Positions 36,101 through 48,600 of a DNA stretch of 64,000 nucleotides are shown piece after piece. The notes beneath the pieces were generated by a model, which was not told the DNA's origin, did not search any database, and worked only from the letters and a program-made list of their open reading frames with translations. The position numbers and the translations under genes are program-made. The number at the start of each line of letters is the position of its first letter. Positions within the stretch are counted from its first letter, which is position 1. Origin of the DNA: Pomacea canaliculata (Eukaryota > Mollusca > Gastropoda > Architaenioglossa > Ampullariidae); the NCBI RefSeq assembly GCF_003073045.1, contig NC_037590.1, positions 4,428,016 to 4,492,015 on the forward strand, given 5' to 3'.

Positions 36101-39100
36101 TTCACTCTTTCCACTTACACCACCTACCTGTTTACAGCACAGAGTAATCTGAGCATCAGGGTTGCGGATCTTGTGGCCTTCATCCAACACGATGTAATGC
36201 CAGTTATATGGCAGCAAAATATCTTGTTGTATTACTAGAGTGTTGAAAGATGTCACCAACACTCCATTAGACTTCACAATGTTACGAACCAGCTGTGCCT
36301 GTCATTGAACACAAACCATACAAATTTCTGAATTCCTCTGTTTTTCTCTCTATAAATGTTGTTTGAACCAATGTCTATAAATAACTGCATAATTGTTAAT
36401 AATTTCTTAACATAAACATTCTGTAAAAAGGATTTTTCTTACTATTAAACTCCTGTCAATCAAGCACAATTTTTACAACTATGAAGGAAATAAAATACCT
36501 TTTTTAATGTACCCTATCATGAGTAGAGGAAAAAAAAAAAAAGAAATACATAGAAGACGAAATTGCATACCAAGATTACTTTTTCCTAACCTCAGAGCCA
36601 GTGTAGGATCCAGATGAGTGGAGAATTGCAACACGGAAATCTGGCCACCATGTGTGAAATTCTCTGACCCATTGATGCATGACTGTTGTTGGACATACTA
36701 TCACCACTGGTCCAAGACCCACATACCTAATAGAAGTAGAAATGTAACACAAAGAATCTTCTCAAGAAACAGTTGCTTATTTCATTCACAAATGAGGAAA
36801 AAAACATCAGTTACATGGCATTCTTTACTAAATATAGATCGATTTATCATCAAGCTACATAAAGATAAACTGGTCAATTATGACAGAAGAGGAATAAACA
36901 TTACCGAAGAAAAAAATCTTGTATGTAAAAGTATGTAGCAGTTATAAATGATAATGTATATTGTACTGAACTGGACAGTTTTAGTTTTCTCCCTTAAAAC
37001 TATTTCTGCTCTAAGTCCTTAATTAAAATGGCTTTGTTTTGCTCTTCTAAAACACTTATATCTGAAGACTGTAAATAACTGTGCAATGTAAGGTCTGACT
37101 CTAACCTTTTATTCTGCTTAACAAAGAGTTCAACTCAAGCAATCAAAAGATAAGCTATCAGAAAAACTACATCCTGGTTATAGACATTCTTGTCGGCAGA
37201 TTGCACTGATTTATTAGTCTCCACCTTAAGTAGATCAACTGTACTCCAATGAACACTCACGGGAAGTCCTTGCTGTGCAGTCGGCTTTCTTTCATTGCTG
37301 CAAGAAAAGCAATCATTTGAATTGTCTTTCCTAAGCCCATTTCATCTCCAATGATGCCCCCTGCCTGCTGCATGTGAAGCTCCCAAAGCCATCGGACACC
37401 TGTTTTTTGATACCTGTTACAAAACATACACAAAAAATTTTAGTGTTCACAACCAGCTAATTGGACACACTAGGAGCTACACTGTCTTCCTGATTTTCTG
37501 AGAAGTAAACAAGGGTTTTTTGGGGGGTACATTTACTGCATTACCATACTAAATGTGTAAAAATATATATGCATTAATATACATGTATTGTGTAATATTT
37601 ACATTAAATCAAACACACATATATCTACCACAAAATATATCCATATACACACACTTACTTGTAAAGTTTTTTCCACAATTTTCCAGGGACAATCAGTCCT
37701 CCCTCAAACTCCTCATCTCCACTGTCATCTTGTTCCTTCCTTTGTTGCTGAATCCTTAATAAGTAGTAACATTTTTTTCACGTAAGACAATCTCTAGTCA
37801 AAAGCAACAATGACCAATTTCAAATGTTCACTGACATTTAGCTATTTAGCTTTGTAGCTGCTGTAAGCAGTGTGAAAATGTAAATGCGCACCTTAGCCTT
37901 CTCTGATAATAGTTTTCATCAGCATCATCCTTTTCCCTAGCAATAGATCGATCAGGTTTTCTTTTAGATACTGGTTCATCCTCATCATCACTTGGCCTGT
38001 AAACTGCATTTGTCTTCTTAAGTAGCTGCTTGCCTCTCACTTTTCTCTGTCTTTTTTCACCTAACAAAAGCACACAAGATTTACAAATAAAACTATGATA
38101 AGTGATATGTTTTATATATTAGACATTCATGTTTCAAGCACGAACATATACCCCCCTATCACACACAATATATATATATATCTTGCACCTGAATACACTT
38201 ATAAGAACAACTAATATTTCTTTGTCTGAATCTTTAAGTACGCAAACAAAATTTGCAATATTATTGAAAATCAACAGAGGAGGAGACATATTACCTTCAG
38301 AGTCATCATTATCTGTGCATTCAGGCTCATAATCAGAATCACTATTCTCAAGAATTTGTTTGTCCTTGTCACAATTTTCATCCCTGATCTCACCATCCTC
38401 ACTCAAGTCAGGAGCTACTGGATAGGAACGTTTCCTCTGAAACACTTTCTGCACATTATCAACTTGTTCAATGTTGGCTTTTTTATCTTTTTTATGGAAT
38501 ATGCTGAAAGGCTGTGTTGAAGAACTGGAGGATGAAGCCTTATCTGATGATTTTTTAGAATGATGCCTATGTTGTGAAGAAGACAAAGAGTTCTTCTTTA
38601 ATGGTTTCTTGTCTTTTATTCTAAAGTTTTTCTGTTTGTCCAATAAAAACTGCTCAAAGGCAGAGAGTTTTGACCCTGAGCTCTCTCCCTTTGCTGTAGC
38701 TCCATGGAGTACTGTCCCAAATGGTGTCATCTCTCCCAACCGGATCATTCTATCGCGTGCTGATTCTTTCTGGGGTTGCCCATTTAGACCACAAAAAGGG
38801 TGATCAGCAGAGCCCTGCTCTTCTGCAAAGGGATACAAAAGATCATATAATAGATTAAGTCTTCGCATTACTCTATTCCCAGCTCTTAGTACCAACATAA
38901 CAAGAAAACAGCAGAAACTTTTTTGTCTGATGACAGTTTAGACAGTAATTGGTTACACTTACATTCAACGAACTCTTAAACTGTAGCTCTTATTCGGCTA
39001 AAAAAAAAAGATGATAATAATTATGGTCACAATTTTCAAAGACTAAACATCTGGAAAAGCCTCATGCTCCATGTGCGAGGAGAAAAATTTAAATAAACTT

Positions 39101-42100
39101 ACACATAAACATTATCTATCTATTATCTATATTATCAATATAAACATATGTAGCATAAAAACAGAGTCAAAATAGCTTTGACATTGCAATTCTTTCTGAC
39201 ATAATGATGGCTAAAGTTACCAAATTTATTTGTTGTGTTTAGTTTTCTTCCCAGTCTGTAAAATTCACACCCAAAACAATAAATAATCAATTTTTTTTAA
39301 ATGGATGTCTAAACAATAATGTACAGCAGTGACATACAAAAATATCAAAAAAAAAAAAAAGAAAATCATTTAGTTTAACTGAGAAACTGCAGATGACGAT
39401 ATCAACATATATTGTTTATATAGTCACTCTAATACCTTCTTCGATATCTGGATCTCCTCTTTCAGCTTCTTCTATATTCTTCATTTTGGCCAGTGCCATT
39501 TTCTGCCTGACTTGCAGTGTCTTTAGATGGCTCCTCTGTTTCCAAATAAACAATGACTAGAGATATTTATGAGGCAATTATTAATGACAAGCTCTGGTAG
39601 TCTACAATTTCCATAAGAATCAAAAAGTATTGTTTTTGTCAAACTGAATGAAAGACCACAGCAATGTTTCCAGTTTGTGAAAATCATGGTTATTTTCTCT
39701 CACGGATTTATACACTTGAAAGACAGACACATGTATGCACACAAATCCACAGACACGTGGGTACATGCACAAACCAGTTCATACTCACTGAACATGCATA
39801 TGCCAGTTGACACTCCCAGAACGTATACCTACCAGTTGACATCCTTAGAAAGTGTACATACCAGCTGACATACCAGTTCATATTCCCATAATACTACCCC
39901 AGCAATTAATATCCCAAGAACATGCACATACCATTTCATGTTCTGAGAACATGTGCCTACCAGTTTATACTCTCATAACATGCATCTACGTTCCCTCCCA
40001 GAACATGCACAAACTAGTTGATGCTCCCCAACACAGGTATCCTACACATATGCTGACCCTTGTTTCCTTCTGTTTCCTTATAGCTTGCTGACGATGATGA
40101 ATTTCCCTTGCTGTTGCATTTTGCTGCTCTACAGTCATTTCTGCTTTACTAATATGCTCAAGATCACTTTCAACCAACCTGAAATCAACAAAAGCAAGCA
40201 TTTATATAACAAAGTACACATGATGAAGCCCATGAATTCAGTCAGTTCACTTTAGATCTACTTTTAACAATCATGCACAGCACAACAACATTCTTTTTAC
40301 ATCACAATATACAAATGGCTCCATTTTTATGGCCCGTTCTGCATGTTTGGAAGGTTTTACTCATAGCCCTATTTTTAATTTTCTATTTGAAGAAATAAAC
40401 TAATGGAGAGGCTGTAGATCAGCTTTCTCAACAAGAATTCCATGGAAGATGTTGGCAGGACAAAAGTAATAAACATCTTGTTAAAATTTACATATTCCAT
40501 AATGCTAAAACCTGCCGACAGGTCAATGGTAAAGAGTTATTATCCATAAACTGCATTTATTGCAAAAACAAACACTGTGAATTCTTCAATCTTTACAATA
40601 AAGACTACTTATCAATTATCTAAATGTACAGCATCATATATAAACATACTTCATGTCTTCTTCAATGGATTTCAGTTCCTTCTGCAGTATTCTCTTTAAA
40701 CGTTCCAACTCCTCTTTTGCCATAGCCTGGTCAACCTGTTTCATCACCCCTGAAATAATATGACAAGAACACCTTCAAGCATTATTACTGTACTCTTATT
40801 TCTTATCATCATCTAATACTAGCAAAAGTACCCAGCTTACCCCAGGCTGATTTCTGCTGCTGACTCTTCCAGCAGTGATTTTATTATCAACTTTAGATCT
40901 ACCACTTTGTTTAAGTCAAGCCTTTTTATGATCATTATCAATGTAGGGAAATAGTGAGACCCTTGCACCCCAGATGGTCACAGACTGGATTATGCGCAAG
41001 ACAACCCAAGACGACAACACTGGCATCCAGTGGACCTTCACCAAACAGCTAGACTGCTAGAGGACCTGGACTTTGCAGAAGACATTGGTCTTCTATCTCA
41101 TCAGCAGCAACGTCCACAAACCAAACTGAGTAAGCTAGCAGAGGAAGCAGAGGAGAAGACTGGCAAGAAAGAAGACCAAAGTGATGAGAATCAACAACAA
41201 GCAGGAACTCCCAATCCAACTTCAAGGAGAGAACATCCTGGGAACAGACCGCTTCACGTATCTGGGGAGCATTGTCAACAAGGATGGTGGAATGGATGAT
41301 GACATCAAAAGCGGCGTCAAGGCCAGGCATGCTTTCAACAGTCTACGCCCCATCTGGAACTTCCGAGCATTATCCTTCCGCAGTAAGATCAGCATCTTCA
41401 ACATCAATGTGAAGGCAGTCCTACTGTATGGTTCTGAAACCTGGAGAGTGACAAACACCATCAACAACAAACTCCAGACCTTTACCAAACCATATGGGCC
41501 CAACTGAAGGGGGCTGCCCAAAACCAAGTTCACTGGTGAAGTGTTGCTGTGGCCCTATGCTCCTCGAAGAGTAACAAGGACTAAACTTGCACCCTAGAAA
41601 TCCCTTCTGATTTGGCAGGTTGACAGCTCATGTCTGTCAGCAGGAAGCAAAACTTTTCAAGTGAAGGGGAAGTAAAAAGTGCACTGATGCCAAGATTCTC
41701 TCACTCCCCCATTTTTCTCTCTTTATCTGCAACTAGTTACAAATTATAAGTATGGTACTAAACTACAAAGGTATTGGTTATGTAACAACATACTTCCTTC
41801 TGTAAATGCCTAAAAGATTATAAACCACCAAAGTTAAATAGCTGCTTACCTTCTTCAAATTCATCCTGGTTAAAGACACTCAGTCCTAACCCCACTAGCT
41901 CTGATGCCTGGTCACCCAACAAAGCCTGAGGAATAAGACCTGTATCTACCTGCAACACCAATTAATTATTTTTATTTGATTTTCTTTGACAGTTAGCATG
42001 TCAAATTTTCCATAAAGATTTTCTGAAGTGTTTAGCACTGTTTATCTTGTCTTCTCCATCTTCTTTTAAATTTGAAGTGTTACTTCTTTCTCAGCTGTAT

Positions 42101-42481
42101 GATAATGTCTACACTTGCATTTCACTCATTATTACTGTCGTCTTTTTTTGTAAAGCTTTAAGCCAGCATTTGATGGTGGGTAAAATGCTGTATAAATCTA
42201 TTTATATTTTGTTGTACAGTGCCTACATGTTTGTGTTCATGACAGTGCATCTGATGCCTGCCACAACAAGGTGCTTGCATTCCTTTTATTAAAGCACTTT
42301 GAGTCCTATTTATGGAGCACAAGAATTTATCATTGTAAGGTAAAAAAAAAATTTTTAAAAACCCTACCTTAAACAGCCCATCTTTATCAGCCATTTCTGA
42401 TAATTCATTCCCATGATCATCATTATCCATCTTGTGCTTTTCACTGCTTTTCGTTATTCCTTGTTGAGGTTTGGAATCCAT
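30123..42481 (-). CDS. ERCC6: Cockayne syndrome B / ERCC6 SWI2/SNF2 DNA translocase
   Basis: Twenty-two coding exons, all phases consistent, giving 1,353 residues (human 1,493). From the start: 42368-42481, 41850-41949, 40650-40749, 40058-40178, 39436-39535, 38295-38822, 37892-38060, 37659-37754, 37261-37413, 36591-36726, 36128-36298, 35485-35661, 35135-35251, 34365-34460, 33967-34182, 33561-33671, 33128-33342, 32256-32773, 31773-31910, 31286-31475, 30789-30879 and 30123-30527. It remodels stalled RNA polymerase II in transcription-coupled repair. Motifs: Walker A DEMGLGKT (about 466-473), DEGH box (about 578-581), [34 protein letters not shown] and RAWRIGQ. Before the ATPase come a leucine-latch-like N-terminus ([16 protein letters not shown]), coiled coil, MTPFGT and a long acidic/basic region. 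The C-terminus has [29 protein letters not shown] and a winged-helix domain ending in GIWRLKQEF. Confidence 0.97.
40940..41520 (+). mobile_element. Non-LTR retrotransposon reverse-transcriptase remnant in ERCC6 intron 2
   Basis: Antisense to ERCC6. Broken frames read a decayed catalytic region ([14 protein letters not shown] near 41060), then [20 protein letters not shown] and [12 protein letters not shown] (about 41420-41445), the typical C-terminal RT/thumb blocks of RTE-like LINEs. At least one frameshift separates the two blocks. Neither a 5' nor a 3' end can be located, so it is an old fragment. Confidence 0.85.
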
Positions 42482-42761
42482 TTTACTGATTTCTGACCAA
42501 CGACACTTTCAGGAAAGAATGATAGTCTACATCCACTTACAGCATCGTTATAGTCTTTCACGCGCAGACTGGAAAACAATTACAAAAGTTTTGCAATATT
42601 ATTTTCAATATGTTCGTCATTATAAGTTACTGTGTACAGTGTGTGCACAGATATTAGTTCGTGGTGTGTATGTGTGAACGAAGCCATAAACTTTATTACA
42701 AAGTGTCAGCGGACTTTTGTTTTCATGTGTTAATTGAACGACGGCGATTTAAGTCAGCCGC

Positions 42762-43187
42762 TGTAGCAATATGAATCGTTGAGCCATATGAATCGTTGAA
42801 GCGAGGCATTCGAAGAGAATGTACTGAACCTAACAAGAAATAAAATACTAAAAAGTTAAATTTAACAGTTGATAAACAAATGAAACGTTTAGGTTCAAAT
42901 TATTATAGCTTGCAAGTGATGTGGATAGTGGACTATTTTTGTTTGATATCCCTGCGCGAGTGGGTGTTTGATCGTCTGCTAAAGAGTAAATACACGTCAA
43001 ATTTAAATAAAAACAACATGAAAAAGCTAAACACATACAACTCACGCTTTATTATTGGTTTTGATTTAGTAAAATACCACGAAAATGTCTGCTAATTCAT
43101 TCAACAACCCTAGAAGATCCATAGTTTCTACGCATGAGCATACCTCGCTTCAACGATTCATATTGCTCAACGATTCATCCCGCTACA
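42762..43187. mobile_element. 426-bp inverted-repeat element just upstream of ERCC6
   Basis: Terminal inverted repeats of about 45 bp. Both ends start TGTAGC and each holds two copies of ATGAATCGTTGA, ending GAAGCGAGG. CCGC flanks both sides, a possible 4-bp duplication. There is no transposase frame. The element lies about 280 bp upstream of the ERCC6 start codon, so it may sit in the promoter or 5' UTR. Confidence 0.85.
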
Positions 43188-43199
43188 CCGCCAAAACAA

Positions 43200-45490
43200 T
43201 AATGATAAAAAGCTTCCTTTGATTGTCAGCTGAGTTCTATTCGCTATGAACCTCTTCCCGCAACTACCTTGTTCTCCTCCACACTGACAAGTTACACGCA
43301 GAGTTTGTTGAACCATCAATAGCTACAAAAATAAATCCCGATTACACAACAACCGTGTAATAGATCAGAAGGACCAGACACAGCAGCATCTGCAACATCT
43401 TGAAGAAAATCCCTGTTGTTAAATTGTATCTGTATGAATTTTTAATTTCAATTACTTTTTATTTTTCAAGTGCACGTCATTTCTTTGCTCAAGAGATCGT
43501 TCATCTCTGACCACGAACTTGTGATCATGACCTACCTACCATTTTGAGCGGAAGTTGGTGATTTCCTTTGTTGCAATGACGTAGCATATTCTATTTTTAT
43601 ATCAGGGTGTATAGTCGATTGGTTGGTCCGTCAGAAATCTTGGGTCACGTGGTGAGTTTCGCTCTTTCCATGGACGTAGATATGCTCTTTCAATGCGCGC
43701 AGTGTTCACGTCATGAATCGGTGTCTCTACACACGCCCGTGCTTATACTTGTAGTACTACGTGGTTGTGAATTGTGAGCAGTTGATGGCGGAAGAGTTTT
43801 TTCTTTTTGTCTTAATCAGTAAAGGGTGTTAATGCAAATGAAGAGTGGAATATTTCCCCCCCCACACACACACACAAAAGCAAAGGTCAATCTTACCTTA
43901 ATTTCGCACTAGATATATATACATACAACATAAGGCAATTTGTTTTTTAATGTACAGTTGAATGAATCTCATGTAAGACGAATTCTTTCGTGGCATGGTA
44001 GGTGTGTATATAGTTGCATTCTATATAAATGGGTGTATGTAAATTAATTAAGTCTAAAAAAATTTAGTCAATGATTTCAACTCCGGTTTGCATATTTCCT
44101 GGGGATTTTCTAATCTTTTACTGGGTGTGTGGTCCTAGGTATTGTACACGGCAAATGCAGGGGGCCGAAGGTCGCAGAGAAAAAGAGACCAATGAAAGCG
44201 TACGTTATGGAAAAAGACAGAAGACCCGTATTTATAGACAGAAGATGTGAAAAAATACGTAACTGGAAGAGTTTGTCGGAAAAGATATGGAAGAAAGGGC
44301 CGATAAGAGAAAATAATATAAGAGAAAAGGGTGGGCCAGCTCAGTCACCCAGCCAGAAAGGCTTGATCAGTTCGGATCGAAGCGCTTGGTAGAATCCTGA
44401 TGAGATGTTTTTAAATCCCTTGTCGATGGTGATCGGCGATTGCCGTGGGTGTCTAGTCTGGCTTTGCTCCAATGATCAAAAACCGGGACTAGGCCTTCAC
44501 AACAGACTCGAATACATCATCTCTCCTTTTATCTTTGAAATGTGTCTGAAGACATCTTGCTTACATGGTGGCGTCTGTCCAGAATGGAGTCTTTTGTTCT
44601 TGCCATGGGGTAGATAATAGTTTGTTCCCCTTGCTCCCCACCCACTAGGTAGTTCAACAAGGGGATGTCCAGCAGGGAGAAGATACTCTGGCATGTAGAT
44701 GTTTAGACCAGACTGACCCTGGCCACAGCCCTCTAGCAAAGCTGCGGCAATGAAAGACCAAGTTAATTGGGGCCACACCAACTTCTTGTCTAGAAGTTCG
44801 GGCCAAAGAGACATGTTTGTCTGATGGGCCCAAACCAATCAGGAACCTCAGCTTTTAGAATCCCATCTCGTCTGACGTGCCTCACCCTGCATGGCAAAAG
44901 CAGTGAGTCTAAAGCAGGCCACAGAGAAGAGAGACCAAGGCGTTACGTGGGAAGGAAGACAGGTCAAAGATCGGTAGCGAAAGAAAAAAAATAAACAGCA
45001 GAAAATGTTGAAAGTTTGCCCATCAAACCATAATCGTCACATATACACATGATCAATGAGAATGCTATGTCTTTGGGAAATAACAGAAATATGCTTAGGA
45101 AGTTATTCATTTGTGCCATTCACATTATAATTGCTTTATTTAGCAGTGCATTACCTTGAAAACACTTGACTCTTGTAATAGGTTGTTTTTTTTTAGATTT
45201 TCTCTCCAGTTTTTTTTTAAATGATACTTCTCTCTCCCCAGATTGACTATTCCTAAAAATCTCTCAAATTGGAGGGATCCAAGAAAAATGGGGTGAAGTG
45301 GAGTTAGTCAATTCAAGAGGTTTTTATTACTCCCAAATTGTGCAGATATGTTGAATCATTTTCATGAAATCATTCAGTGGCACAAATCAAACATAGATGT
45401 ACAGAATCGCAGATGTCTGAAAACGTTTCAGCCTTGCATCTTCTAAATAGATGTGACAGCAGGCAATTTTTTAAAGAATCACCGAGAAAG
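43200..45490. other. Intergenic region upstream of ERCC6 / downstream of CEP95
   Basis: About 2.3 kb. It contains a short CA run near 43863 and a stretch at about 44130-45000 with higher GC and purine-rich blocks that may be transposon-derived. Its open frames show no domain I recognise. ERCC6 transcription presumably starts at the low-coordinate end of this region or in the interval 42482-43200. Confidence 0.5.
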
Positions 45491-45513
45491 TCAAAAACAT
45501 GAGTTGAGGAGAT

Positions 45514-45519
45514 TTTATT
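45514..45519 (-). terminator. CEP95 polyadenylation signal
   Basis: TTTATT on the plus strand reads AATAAA on the minus strand, 92 nt after the CEP95 stop codon. Confidence 0.7.
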
Positions 45520-45610
45520 CAATATTAGGATGCCTTAAAATGTCATTTTAAACAAATCAGCAACTTAATGAAACATATAGGTCAACCCAAGTATAAATCT
45601 TTTCAAAGAA

Positions 45611-48600
45611 CTACACTCGAGTTTGGTACTTTGCAATCTGCAGTCCATGACGTAGGCAATCAGCATCCAGTTGTCGGAAATAAGCATCATCATCATCACG
45701 GAACAGTTGTGATTGTATTTCTCCGATTTCAGTCTCCATCCTGCGCCGAAGATCACGCTTCATATCGTCCAACACCTAGAATGGTAAATTAAAAGATGAT
45801 CAAAATAATAAATACATAGTGGCCATGCATGTACATATTTTAGACTTGCAGCTGTTTATAAGGAACAGTGCATCTATCTTTCCGTATTTTTTTTTTATAT
45901 CTTAATCTCAAAGATGATAAAAGTAAATAAAGGTCCTCCAGCATAGAAACAAATCAAAGTGGGTCACTAAAGGCCATAGATATAAAGTGAAGGCAAGTTG
46001 CTGTCCCAGGGTATAATGGGAAAATCAGAGGCAAGTTGTGTCCAGAGATAATGCTTTAGGTTATTTTACAACAGGGGATCTTTGTCACTGAACTGGCACC
46101 AGGAGTAAAGCAATATCTGTAGGGCATAAGGCCAAGCATCTTGCCCCTGATTTCCCCATGTTACTCTGGGACAATAACTAATCCTACTTTCATAATTACT
46201 GCCCACATCTAACGCATAGTATATGAATGCTTGAGCCCATCCTTTACTTCCACAATCTATGTACTACCTTCCCTAATAAATAATCACTGCTGCTGTACAC
46301 CATGGCTGCCTAGCTAGAGCTTTCCAGCAACAACTTCAATGAAGCACAGCAACCACTAGAGCAGAAGTCTCCTCTATACAACAGATTACAAGATCAGCAG
46401 TAACACCCTTTCATCCACAGTTTTTTCTTACCTTTTTCTGGGCTTTCTCCCTGATGAAAGTTTCCTGTCGCTCATTGATAACCTTTTGCACTAGCATGTC
46501 AAACTGATCACGATAACTAAAGCCAGTTAAGAAAACAAGCAGAAGGGGAAAATATAATCCAAAGCATACACTTATTATAGCTGTATACAATATAGGAATC
46601 AGCTTCCTCTTTCATGTGCAAATACAAGTAAATCAAATCAAACTTTATTGTCTGTCTGAGGAAGTCCCAGACAGAAACTTTTCTTTTGCTCACAAGCCCA
46701 ACCACATACATCAAAGCATGTCTGCAGAAATTAAAGAGTCTGTTACTAAATGCAAGTCTTCCATTTTTTCCTAGTCATGTTCCCTATTTTAAATAACCTG
46801 CCATAAAAATAATTGAAGAAAGCCATTGACTCACCTTAGCCAATACCCAAGAAATCAACGAAGACAGTTTGACACCTGGTTTAGTCTATAGCCAAACTGA
46901 CTTTGTCCTGTTGCCTAGGTGTTTCAAATTCAGCATCAACAAGGGCAAGACAAGGACATATCCAAGCGCTGACATAGGCAGCAACAATGACTTTGTCTTA
47001 ATGAAGAGTCTGATGGTGAAGCTGAGGTTGAAGCACCATTCAAACATCCCCCAAGTTTGATCAGATGTGGAGAAGCTACAAGACCCAAGTACTGCAGAAA
47101 CTTTAAAAGCTGAAGTTATAAGTAAATTTGTTTCACTGATGGTTGGTGGACTGTGATGTAGACCCCCTTGCTGGAAACATCAAAGAGGTGCTACTCTAAA
47201 CAGCTTAGGAAGAGCTAGGGCTTCAAAGGGGAAAAAAATAGAAAACCTTGGGCCTCAAATGACATCACACAGCAGGACTAAAACAAAATACCTGAGTCAT
47301 CAAAGAAAGTAATGGCTGCCTTCTCACAGAAAGCACCGCTGTACTTAACCGATGGACTGAATATTGCAAAGACCAGTACAACTTCCAGCTGTGAACAGAC
47401 ATCAAAACAACCAGACAAAAACTAGCAAACCTGCAGATTTACTACTTCTACGGGAAGAATTAGAATGAGTGTAACAGTCTGAAGAGATGAAAGTCACCTG
47501 GTGTTGACAACATCTCAGATGAGCTTTTCAAGCACGGTGGGGATGAAAGAGTCTGGAAGGGCAAAGAATGGATGCAGTTACTAGCTATACCCCTTCCAAA
47601 GAAAGAGTCTGGAAGGGCAAAGAATAGATGCAGTTACTAGTCATACCCCTTCCAAAGAAAGGAAACAGCTAATAGTGCGAGAACTACAGAACAAAGTCAT
47701 GCTGAAAGTAATTTAAAAAATTACACTAGCACCACTGAGGAGCTGCTAGCAGAGAAACAGGCTGGCTTCAGATCAGGTAAAAGGACATTTGAGTACAGTT
47801 GAGATGAACTTCAACTGCTGCATCTTTAGCATAAGCAAAATCTCTATCCCAGTTTTAAATTTTGACATAGAAGAGGGTCTTGTCTAAGTCATCAAAATGC
47901 TGTATGAGAGCTCAATGATAGCAGCACTGCTGGATAACCAAATGGGAGCTTTCTTTCCCACGACAGTAGGCTTCCATCAAAGGTGCCCCCTATCAACCGT
48001 GCCATACAACATCTTTTATGGACAACATCATGCATGAAACCCTCCATCACTATCCAACTCAACTTCCATCTCCTTTGGTGGGAGGCCAATTTGTCATCTA
48101 TGCTTTGCAGACGACATCCTTCAGATATCAGGTGCAGAGAAATGCAAAACCTTGCCAACAGAAAGTTTGAATGAGACCAGCAAGTCATGGTCACTGGCAA
48201 CAGCAAAGCAGATGTCTAAACAGTGCAGCTTGGACTGTCTGAAGTATTTGGGACCCACTCTTTCCAAACACAGCAGCTCCATGAAAGGCATCTGCATCAG
48301 GATTGTGGCAATGGCTAGGCTGGACAAGGTTTACTACATACAATCTGTACCATTCCCTCATAGAACCAATCCTGCTTTATGGATGTGAAATGTGGAATTT
48401 GCTTGCTGATTTGGAGGGGAGAATCCAGACATTCGAGAAAAAGTGCCTGAGGATTTCTTACAGGGAATATAAAAGCTATCTCTGTACAAAGCATAGTCAC
48501 CATGTTTACAGGACACCAGGAACCCCTAAGTGCAACAGTCAAGCAGCACAAGCTGGTCTGGTTTGACCATGTAACTTGGCACAACACATTGCGGAAGACT

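Noticed and set aside
44129..44838. Open frames on both strands in the region between ERCC6 and CEP95
   Set aside because: They overlap each other, show no recognisable domain, and the region has a transposon-like mixed composition. I kept it only as an unassigned intergenic stretch.
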